From: QQUD01 sp039029915 | Lineage (GTDB): Bacteria; Chloroflexota; Anaerolineae; Promineifilales; Promineifilaceae | Assembly (NCBI GenBank): GCA_039029915.1 | Contig: JBCCFD010000087.1 | Location: 1-21,037 of the forward strand | Reading direction: 5' to 3' | Length of the DNA stretch: 21,037 nt | In this document: positions 15,402 to 21,037 of the stretch, piece by piece | Numbering within the stretch: position 1 is the stretch's first letter | Layout: each line of letters opens with the position of its first letter | The notes under the pieces: model-generated | Seen by the model: only the letters and a program-made list of their open reading frames with translations | Told to the model about the DNA's origin: nothing | Databases searched by the model: none | Translations under genes and position numbers: made by a program

Positions 15402-17066
15402 CTACTGGAAAGCAACAAATCGCGCCCAGCAAGAAGCCATTTCGATGCCTTTGGGTACAAAGCAGGCAATGAAGAAACGGCCGCTTCCCACTTTCGCCAA
15501 ATCACCACCCAAATTCTCGGCGTGAACAATCCCTTTGGGGAACAGATTGAGGTGCATATCTTGGTAGAATTTATCGAGCGGATACATCTCATCCCAATCT
15601 TTACCAAACTGATCAACGAGCTTTTGATTGGCCTCTTCAAATGTTTTAGGATGCCAATCTCGTTGAATGGTGTTCATGGGATGTTCCATGGCGACACAGT
15701 CAATGCCGAGCCATTTAATGCCTTTTTCGATGCACCAATCCCCAAAGTCAGGTGAAGGGCCGGGATGTTTAATCATGTAGCGGAACTCGTCTGAGTCGGG
15801 ACTGTTCCAACCGTATTTGTGCCAGCCCGTTTTGATAATGAGAATGTCGCCTTCGCGAACATCAGCCACACTTTCTACCATTTCTGGGGTGTAAACGCTG
15901 GAGTTGCTAACAAGGTCAGAGATATCGGCAATGACGCCGGGGCCGAGCCAGTAGTCGAACGGCATTTGGCCAATGGTGCGCCCAGCGGCGTGGAAATGGA
16001 TTTCTCCGTCCATGTGGGAGGCGAGATGAAAGCTGGCTTTGCAGTGGGCATTGTTGCGCCCCATGCCAAAGTATTGACCGCCAACTCGTTTGGTGTAGGT
16101 GATGGTAAGTGGTTTATAGTTGGCCCACTGCGGCGTTTGGACGCTGAAGGGAAGCGTCAGATCGAGCATTTCGGCGGAGGCCATGAAGTCGTAGAAATCG
16201 GTGTCGGTCATGCTGTCAGGGGCCTGAACGGCCGTTACGCGACACCATGCTGACTCTACTTCCATAAATGGAATGGGCTGAATCATAATCCATGCTCGTT
16301 GATTGCTGAGCTCGTTGATTTGCCCGCCTAGGGATTCCGCGAGAAGGAGTCCAGCTTTGGGCATCTTGATGTGGGTGAGCTCATGATACCATTCCTGCGG
16401 GTATAAATCGTCCCAGGTTTCATCGAGCGTTTCTTGAAGTTTGGCTTCCGCCTTGGCAAATTCTCGGCCGTGCATATAGCGCAAATTCGTGTTCATCGGA
16501 TGCTCCGCACAACCACAGTCCACACCAATCACTTTCAGCTCCATCTCCAATGCCCACTCAAAAAACTCAGGAGAGGGACCGGGATGTCTTAGATAGTAAC
16601 CAAATTCTTTGTTTTCAATCCCCCCCTGGGCATCTGGATTTTCTACATCCGGCTGATCCCAGCCGTGTTTGTGGTAGCCGGTATTGATGATGAGAATATC
16701 CCCTTTCTTTACCTCAACCCGATCCAAGATCATTTCAGGGGTGTACATACTGTAATCTGATACATCGTCTGCAATGTCTACCACGACCCCCTCACCACAA
16801 AGACGTTCTAACGGAATATCGGCTATCGCTTCGGCCCCAGAGTGGAATGCGCGAGGACCCACAAGGTGGGTGCCTGTATTGTTACTCCATTCAATAAGCT
16901 GTCCGTTGGCTCCCTGCCCGCCATGATATGAGCCCGTTAAACGTTTGAAAAAGTGAACCTGCAAAGGCATTTCCCCAGGAAAGGGTGGGGTGAAGATGCT
17001 TAGGGCTTGTGTTAAGTCGTACCATTTTGCTTCTGCTAATGTTTGGATAAATTTTTCTTGCTCCAT
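15402..17066 (-). CDS. Double cyclase-family hydrolase with a degenerate first half
   Basis: This 554-residue protein is a fusion of two cyclase-family (PF04199, kynurenine-formamidase/isatin-hydrolase-like) domains, about 12-282 and 297-554. Each resembles the single-domain neighbour at 17621-18496. The second half keeps the metal-site motif as H347-x-x-x-H351-x-D353-x-x-x-H357 and the late HAE motif (G-I-V-H-A-E, near 512-517). In the first half the corresponding sites read N63-T-G-T-H67-L-V69-x-x-x-A, and HAE becomes LAE, so most ligands are gone. The second domain is probably catalytic and the first structural or regulatory. Family members hydrolyse cyclic or linear amides with a divalent metal. 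The substrate is unknown. AGAGGA lies about 6 nt before the ATG. Confidence 0.85.
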   Translation of the reverse strand: MEQEKFIQTLAEAKWYDLTQALSIFTPPFPGEMPLQVHFFKRLTGSYHGGQGANGQLIEWSNNTGTHLVGPRAFHSGAEAIADIPLERLCGEGVVVDIADDVSDYSMYTPEMILDRVEVKKGDILIINTGYHKHGWDQPDVENPDAQGGIENKEFGYYLRHPGPSPEFFEWALEMELKVIGVDCGCAEHPMNTNLRYMHGREFAKAEAKLQETLDETWDDLYPQEWYHELTHIKMPKAGLLLAESLGGQINELSNQRAWIMIQPIPFMEVESAWCRVTAVQAPDSMTDTDFYDFMASAEMLDLTLPFSVQTPQWANYKPLTITYTKRVGGQYFGMGRNNAHCKASFHLASHMDGEIHFHAAGRTIGQMPFDYWLGPGVIADISDLVSNSSVYTPEMVESVADVREGDILIIKTGWHKYGWNSPDSDEFRYMIKHPGPSPDFGDWCIEKGIKWLGIDCVAMEHPMNTIQRDWHPKTFEEANQKLVDQFGKDWDEMYPLDKFYQDMHLNLFPKGIVHAENLGGDLAKVGSGRFFIACFVPKGIEMASCWARFVAFQ

Positions 17067-17079
17067 GAGATCCTCTTGT

Positions 17080-17610
17080 TTGGTTATTTGTTATTTGTTA
17101 TTTGGTGGAGTGTCCTCGTTAATTTGATTAAAATAATCGTAAAATGCGGAAGGTTCTTTTAATGTTGTGTTTTTAGCCCTTTTCTGGTGCCTCAAATGTC
17201 CTAGAAATCCATTTAACTGTTTTGCTAAATTGTTGATCTTCCGAATCAATTCTGTGACTTCTATTTCTGGAATTAGGTTTCTGGTGTGTGCTCGATTTAA
17301 CCAGTATTTGCTCTCAAACAAACTGCCCCTAGCATAATAGACGAATTGAATTTTCTCGCCATAATGGTAACGGCCGTATGATTCAGCAATATTAGCCCCA
17401 ACCGAATCGATAGCTCGAACTAATTGTTTACCAATTGTATCTTTCTCAAAAGGTGCCCAATTAGAAGCAACATCCCAAACCTCATCTGCAATTGATTCAG
17501 CGGTTTTTAAAATAACCAAATCTTCGAATTTCTTACTCATACTCTCTCCTCTCAATTGGCGACTCGATCGTTAAATAACCAATAACTAAGAACCAATAAC
17601 AAATAACCAA
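17080..17610. mobile_element. Candidate inserted module: four-helix-bundle gene bounded by inverted repeats
   Basis: TTGGTTATTTGTTATT (17080-17095) recurs as a perfect 16-bp inverted copy at 17595-17610, each within a larger array of TTATTTG/TTATTGG-like units. The four-helix-bundle gene lies between them, and the two cyclase genes lie outside. This reads as a unit inserted into a cyclase operon. No transposase is encoded, so the mechanism is unknown. Confidence 0.5.
17091..17540 (-). CDS. Four-helix-bundle protein (23S rRNA IVS / S23 type)
   Basis: The 149-residue protein belongs to the small four-helix-bundle family first found in 23S rRNA intervening sequences. It shows the conserved A-N-I-A-E-(S)-Y-G-R motif and the A-R-G-S-L-x-E segment, plus helical N- and C-terminal parts. 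Its biochemical role is not established. The ATG at 17540 is chosen because AGGAG lies 5 nt upstream; a longer frame would begin at TTG 17555, upstream of that site. The last codons (N-N-K-stop) are written by the flanking TTATTTG repeat array, so the 3' end of the gene merges with the repeat. It lies between two related cyclase genes and probably interrupts their operon. Confidence 0.88.
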   Translation of the reverse strand: MSKKFEDLVILKTAESIADEVWDVASNWAPFEKDTIGKQLVRAIDSVGANIAESYGRYHYGEKIQFVYYARGSLFESKYWLNRAHTRNLIPEIEVTELIRKINNLAKQLNGFLGHLRHQKRAKNTTLKEPSAFYDYFNQINEDTPPNNK

Positions 17611-17620
17611 TAACTAATAA

Positions 17621-18496
17621 TTAAAACACCCGCCCTCTTCCACCGAGTCGCTCAACATGAACAGGGTCATAACAGTCGCCGAATTTCGTTTTGGGCATGG
17701 TGGCTTTCTTGGCCATAAGTTGTTCATAACGGTCATCATCGACCATGGCGACGATGCGGGCAATGCTGGCCTCACCATCGACAAACCGCCAAGGGAAACA
17801 GCCAATTTGAACGCGTGAATTAACGAGCAAATCGATGTCGCCACCGACGCATTCGGCGTGGATAATGCCCTTGTCAAACATCCACAGGTGCATCATTTGG
17901 TACATGTCTGGAGTGAAGTATTCAGTGAGCGATTTGCCATATTTTTGTTGGAAATGGGCATCACAATCCTTGGCTTGGGCGGGCATCCAGTCGCGAATTT
18001 TGGTGTTCATGGGGTGGTCAGCTGAACCACAGTCAACACCAATCCATTTGATTTTTTTGTCAATACACCATTGCGCAAAACGGGCGTCAGGGCCTGGGTG
18101 CATGACCATATAGCGCACTTCGTTGCCATAAGGTTGATCCCAACCAAAGTGGTGATATCCGGTGTGGATAATCAGAATATCTCCTTCGCGAACTTCAACA
18201 CGCTCTTCGATCATGGCGGGTGTGTAAACATCATAATCACCGCAAACGTCGCTCAGGTCGACGACTGCTGCCTCACCAGCTAGAAAATCAAAATCTAGGG
18301 AGGCGATATCCTTGCCTGGGGTATAAAAGTGTATTTCGCCATCGAGATGGGTGCCAACGTGATTGCTGTGCTTGACGACTTGTCCATTGGCGCCATTGGG
18401 GGCGAGGCGTTTAAAGTATTTCACTTCCAGCGGTTCATACGTCGGCCAAGGGGGTGTGCCGATGCCAAGAGGGATGGTTAGATCGATAAATTTCAT
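17621..18496 (-). CDS. Cyclase-family metal-dependent hydrolase
   Basis: The 291-residue protein is a single cyclase-family domain (PF04199). The motif H46-V-G-T-H50-L-D52-G-E-I-H56-F gives the metal ligands and catalytic histidine of the family, and G-I-I-H213-A-E215 supplies the late His/Glu pair. Known members include kynurenine formamidase and isatin hydrolase, which open amide bonds using Zn or Mn. The substrate here is not predictable; the DUF1116 neighbour hints at ureide or carbamoyl chemistry. The ATG at 18496 is preferred because AAAGGAGA lies just upstream; the longer frame starts at TTG 18520 without such a site. It is closely related to both halves of the double cyclase at 15402-17066, which suggests duplication and fusion. 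Confidence 0.88.
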   Translation of the reverse strand: MKFIDLTIPLGIGTPPWPTYEPLEVKYFKRLAPNGANGQVVKHSNHVGTHLDGEIHFYTPGKDIASLDFDFLAGEAAVVDLSDVCGDYDVYTPAMIEERVEVREGDILIIHTGYHHFGWDQPYGNEVRYMVMHPGPDARFAQWCIDKKIKWIGVDCGSADHPMNTKIRDWMPAQAKDCDAHFQQKYGKSLTEYFTPDMYQMMHLWMFDKGIIHAECVGGDIDLLVNSRVQIGCFPWRFVDGEASIARIVAMVDDDRYEQLMAKKATMPKTKFGDCYDPVHVERLGGRGRVF

Positions 18497-18524
18497 GAGG
18501 TCTCCTTTGTGTTGTGTCAAGTAT

Positions 18525-18545
18525 CAGGTGTCAGGTGTCAGGTTA
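18525..18545. repeat. Heptamer array CAGGTGT
   Basis: CAGGTGT occurs at 18525-18531 and 18532-18538, then CAGGTTA at 18539-18545. The array contains the stop codon of the methyltransferase gene (TAA on the minus strand at 18545-18543) and fills the gap to the cyclase gene. Confidence 0.7.
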
Positions 18546-19361
18546 AATATTTTTTGTTGAGATAAAGTGGTAGAAGCGGGAGATGAGGGTGTAGGGATGC
18601 TTGTCGCGGAGGAGCATTTCGAGGGCTTCTAGTTTTTGGTATTCATCTGCATTGTGTTTGATGTCATTGTCAGCGATGTAGTCGCAAACGGCCCGGACGC
18701 CATAAAGTTTTTGGAAAGTGAAACCGGTCGTTTTGAGCATCGCACGGAGTTCAGATTCATCATAAAGATTGATATTGACTTTAAATGTGACGGTTTGGTG
18801 GGTCTTTTTGCCAATGTTTTCAAAAGCGGTGGCAAAGTCTAGATTGCGTAGCGCCTGAGAATACGTTTCAGAGTGAGGATTCATGATGATGAGAGAGAAT
18901 AGCCCGTTGTGAGTTAAGTGATCATGAATTTGCTTCAGCGATTTAAGTGGATTGGACAAATATTGCAGTAAATTATGACAAAGCACCATATCAAATGTTT
19001 GCCCTGCTATTTTATCGGAGAAAGATTCAGCCTCTGATTGGATAAACGTGAGCTGGTCTGAAACGCCATGCGCTTCCGCATAGGCTGCCCCATTTTTGAG
19101 CATCTCTTCTGAAAAGTCTATGATCGTGAGGTGATGACCCAACTTTGCCAGCGGAATCGCGTCGTATCCGTTGCCGCCGCCAAGATCGAGGATGGATAAC
19201 GGCCGTTTTTCCAACCAGTCAGCCAAATTCGCCAACCCAATCTTGTACCTGAGCTTTCCCCAAGGTGCTTCTTGATCTGCATTCCACGATTCTACTTTCG
19301 CATCAAACGCCGCTTTTGAAAGGGATTGGGAGATTGGGAGATTAGGAGATTGATTATTCAT
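18543..19361 (-). CDS. SAM-dependent methyltransferase, CmoM-like
   Basis: This 272-residue class I methyltransferase has motif I LDLGGGNGYDA (about 57-67), the acidic end of strand 2 (IIDFSEEML) and the post-I Asp/Glu pattern. Its C-terminal part, L-Y-G-V-R-A-V-C-D-Y-I through L-L-R-D-K-H-P-Y, resembles that of CmoM (SmtA), which methylates 5-carboxymethoxyuridine in tRNA. The match is from memory of the family and is suggestive, not decisive. The N-terminal residues N-Q-S-P-N-L-P-I-S-Q-S are encoded by an 8-bp repeat array and are probably not ancestral. No ribosome binding site precedes ATG 19361, so the start is uncertain. It sits between the DUF1116 and cyclase genes, but a functional link is not obvious. 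Confidence 0.8.
   Translation of the reverse strand: MNNQSPNLPISQSLSKAAFDAKVESWNADQEAPWGKLRYKIGLANLADWLEKRPLSILDLGGGNGYDAIPLAKLGHHLTIIDFSEEMLKNGAAYAEAHGVSDQLTFIQSEAESFSDKIAGQTFDMVLCHNLLQYLSNPLKSLKQIHDHLTHNGLFSLIIMNPHSETYSQALRNLDFATAFENIGKKTHQTVTFKVNINLYDESELRAMLKTTGFTFQKLYGVRAVCDYIADNDIKHNADEYQKLEALEMLLRDKHPYTLISRFYHFISTKNI
19328..19351. repeat. Octamer array GGGAGATT inside the methyltransferase 5' end
   Basis: GGGAGATT (19328-19335), GGGAGATT (19336-19343) and AGGAGATT (19344-19351) form a perfect-register array that encodes the first residues of the methyltransferase on the minus strand. Confidence 0.75.
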
Positions 19362-19548
19362 TTGGGTATTTTTTTAAATATTCGATTTCATTTTTAGAAA
19401 AATGGACATAGCTAAATTCTGAGAAATTGTTAGTGAGGTATGTTGCTTGACTTTCACGGATTTTACTCGAGTGTTCTGCTTTTGGTTTCTTGATGCTGGT
19501 GGCAAAAAGGTTGGGCTGGTGTAGCCAAAATACTAATCTTCCAATCTC
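19354..19548 (-). pseudogene. Possible gene remnant, 64-codon open frame without a start
   Basis: On the minus strand, a frame free of stops runs from just after a TAA at 19551-19549 to TAA at 19356-19354. It encodes 64 residues of ordinary soluble-protein composition ending in S-K-N-E-I-E-Y-L-K-K-Y-P-N-E. No ATG or ribosome binding site is present, and its stop overlaps the methyltransferase start. It may be the 3' end of a lost gene, or only a chance frame. Confidence 0.3.
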
Positions 19549-19580
19549 TTACTCTCCTAATTACTAAATTACCCAATCAC
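19541..19580. repeat. Degenerate short-period repeat after the DUF1116 gene
   Basis: The stretch is composed of imperfect CCAATCTC, TTACTCTCC, TAATTAC and CCCAATCAC-like units, and abuts the stop codon of the DUF1116 gene (19579-19577). CCAATCTC (19541-19548) is the inverse of GAGATTGG at 19330-19337. Confidence 0.45.
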
Positions 19581-20821
19581 CCCAAATACCTCTCCGCATA
19601 CGCCACCAACGCTTCTTCAAACACATTTGCGGGGGGTAAAACTAAGCCAGCCCCCACCTGCCCAATGCCAGGGTCTTTATGGGCGATGCCGGTGTTGATT
19701 TGGGGACGAATGCCAAGCTCAACAACTTTGCGGATATCGACGCCAGTGGGTGTGCCTCGAAAACCAAGGGCAGGGATGGTGAAAGCGGCATGTTCTGTTT
19801 CGGTGATTTCATACATTTCCATTGTGGTGTTGAGAGCAAGCTCAGGTGTACCGCTGATGAACGTGACGATAGCGGGGGCTGTTGCCATGGCGAAGGCACC
19901 AATGCCAGCCGTTTCCGTAATCGTGCTGTCACCAATATCTCCATTGGCGTCGTCAGCCGTGAAGCCGGGGAAGTAGAGGCCGTCCGGTTGCCCAACCGGA
20001 CCTGTGAACCATTGATCATCTAGCCCGCTGACGCGGATACCCAGCTCCGTGCCGTTTCTGGCCATGACGGTCATGATGGTGCTTCCTTCAATGCCGTGTC
20101 CGGCGTCAGCCATTGCTTTACAGGCGGCCATAACGGGATTGAGCACCGACAGGGCATTTTCGGCCAGGAATTGAATAACCTTGGCTTTTTCTTCATCACT
20201 AGCGCTCGTACGAACAATAGCGGGAGCCAGTTTTGTCGCAAAGATGATAGAGCCAGCTTTGTTGCGATTGTGTCCTTCGTCCCCCATATGGAGTGATTCA
20301 GCGAGCAAGGCGCGGATGTCAAGCCCGTCAATCTCGGCAAGGGCTTGGTTAACGATGTCTGCAAAGCCGCCGTTGAGCCAGTGTAATTTTTCAAGCACCT
20401 CCTCGCTGTAGGCGCCGTAGCGTAGCACCTTGCCATACCCTTCATTCATGTTGGAATAGGCTATGTTGCCGTGGGTGACGTTTTCAACAACATACACCTT
20501 CATGGAGGCCGAAGTGACACCTGCCATTGGGCCAACGGTGGCGTGTTCATGGCACGGTTCGAGGTCGATTTGACCTGATGTGACGAGCTCGATGGCGCTG
20601 TCCCAATCGGTGGCTTTTCCTTCTAAAATCAACGCACCTACAATCGCTCCGCGCAGCGGGCCTGAGGCATTCTCCCATGTAATGGGTGGGCCGGCGTGGA
20701 GCAATAAATCGTCTCGCATACCGGGGATAACGTTAATTGCAGTGTCGATTCGCTTGAGAATGGGGCGGGCTTCCATCATGCGGGAAACGGCCGTTTGGTT
20801 GGCTTGGTCTATGTCTATCAT
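19577..20821 (-). CDS. DUF1116 protein (YlbE/AllG-like)
   Basis: The 414-residue protein matches the DUF1116 family in length (E. coli YlbE is close to 420) and in motifs: GPPITWENASGP (44-55), EPCHEHATVGPMAG (88-101) and GDEGHNRN (180-187). E. coli YlbE lies with FdrA and YlbF in the allantoin-degradation region and has been proposed as a subunit (AllG) of oxamate carbamoyltransferase. Here neither FdrA nor DUF2877 partners are seen; they could lie beyond the right edge, upstream of this minus-strand gene. The gene leads a same-strand series containing two cyclase-family hydrolases, suggesting ureide or cyclic-amide catabolism. GGAG lies about 10 nt before the ATG, so the start is reasonable but not certain. 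Confidence 0.85.
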   Translation of the reverse strand: MIDIDQANQTAVSRMMEARPILKRIDTAINVIPGMRDDLLLHAGPPITWENASGPLRGAIVGALILEGKATDWDSAIELVTSGQIDLEPCHEHATVGPMAGVTSASMKVYVVENVTHGNIAYSNMNEGYGKVLRYGAYSEEVLEKLHWLNGGFADIVNQALAEIDGLDIRALLAESLHMGDEGHNRNKAGSIIFATKLAPAIVRTSASDEEKAKVIQFLAENALSVLNPVMAACKAMADAGHGIEGSTIMTVMARNGTELGIRVSGLDDQWFTGPVGQPDGLYFPGFTADDANGDIGDSTITETAGIGAFAMATAPAIVTFISGTPELALNTTMEMYEITETEHAAFTIPALGFRGTPTGVDIRKVVELGIRPQINTGIAHKDPGIGQVGAGLVLPPANVFEEALVAYAERYLG

Positions 20822-20939
20822 TTTGAATTAGCTCCATTTTTAGGCTTAAGAATCTCAATTAATTTTCATACATTTTTTTCGGTAAAAAGTGAAACCTATT
20901 ATTTGTTGCTCTTCGAATATCATCGATTTGAATTTAATT

Positions 20940-21018
20940 GGACTTACGCAAATAGCGGTCACTGAGCCTGTCGAAGTGACTTTCTTAACCCTTCGACAGG
21001 CTCAGGGTGCGTAAGTCC
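20940..21018. mobile_element. MITE-like 79-bp nested inverted repeat
   Basis: GGACTTACGCA (20940-20950) and its exact complement TGCGTAAGTCC (21008-21018) form 11-bp terminal inverted repeats. Inside, CTGAGCCTGTCGAAG (20962-20976) pairs perfectly with CTTCGACAGGCTCAG (20991-21005). No coding capacity and no clear target-site duplication are visible. GGACTTACGCA-like ends are familiar from small non-autonomous elements, so a MITE is likely. Confidence 0.6.
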
Positions 21019-21037
21019 TGTTTGAGATACATCTTCC

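Larger units (their letters stand above)
761..20794. repeat. Dispersed octamer palindrome ACGGCCGT, 15 copies
   Basis: Perfect copies start at 761, 2674, 5605, 6173, 7463, 8176, 8616, 11030, 11040, 11519, 11744, 16228, 17370, 19199 and 20787. All lie inside genes. Near copies (TCGGCCGT or one end base changed) start at 4404, 9515, 11846, 15477 and 16464. The motif falls in three codon phases (T-A-V, x-G-R, R-P), so it is a DNA-level signal. Confidence 0.85.

Noticed and set aside
15240..15755. Plus-strand 171-residue frame upstream of and into the double cyclase
   Set aside because: It overlaps the attenuator and the antisense of a well-supported cyclase domain, has no ribosome binding site and no family features.
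16228..16235. Interpreting individual ACGGCCGT copies as operators
   Set aside because: Every perfect copy is inside a coding region, so promoter regulation is unlikely; the motif is better treated as a genome-wide iterated word.

Overview
The window looks like a chromosomal segment of a Chloroflexota bacterium, probably of the Anaerolineae. This is inferred from gene style only: a BTAD-type regulator fused to a STAND ATPase with TPRs, a LysM lipoprotein with a very acidic linker, type III glutamine synthetase, and REC-GAF and GAF-histidine-kinase signalling proteins. No rRNA, tRNA, CRISPR array, prophage or intact transposase gene was seen.

Layout: The left edge holds the 3' end of a gene with an SH3-like tail, then a two-repeat DUF1508 (YegP-like) protein. 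This converges on a LysM lipoprotein across a bidirectional terminator. Plus-strand genes follow: a REC-GAF-GAF protein, a ComM/YifB AAA+ ATPase behind an extended -10 promoter, a 989-residue BTAD/NB-ARC/TPR regulator, and a PLP-dependent trans-sulfuration enzyme with a leader rich in overlapping inverted repeats. A 545-base gene-poor stretch (9632-10176) ends in a promoter with three hexamers at 11-bp spacing. This promoter drives two tandem membrane microproteins (34 and 38 aa), too short for usual ORF calling, which end at a strong bidirectional terminator.

From 10574 to 20821 everything is on the minus strand. A HisKA_2 histidine kinase and an ANTAR response regulator overlap by 4 nt and lie just downstream of type III glutamine synthetase. 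The synthetase has an intrinsic terminator in its own leader, too close to the start codon to leave room for a promoter after it. Together these suggest nitrogen control by antitermination. Further upstream is a probable catabolic cluster: a DUF1116 (AllG/YlbE-like) protein, a CmoM-like methyltransferase, a cyclase-family hydrolase, and a double-length cyclase whose first half has lost its metal ligands. A four-helix-bundle (IVS/S23-type) gene bounded by 16-bp inverted repeats sits between the two cyclase genes, and short-period repeat arrays occur at the gene junctions of this cluster.

The most striking genome-level signal is the 8-bp palindrome ACGGCCGT. I count 15 perfect copies, all inside genes and in all three codon phases, against about 0.3 expected by chance at even base composition. 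This resembles the HIP1 phenomenon of cyanobacteria but with a different word. The right edge carries a 79-bp MITE-like nested inverted repeat.
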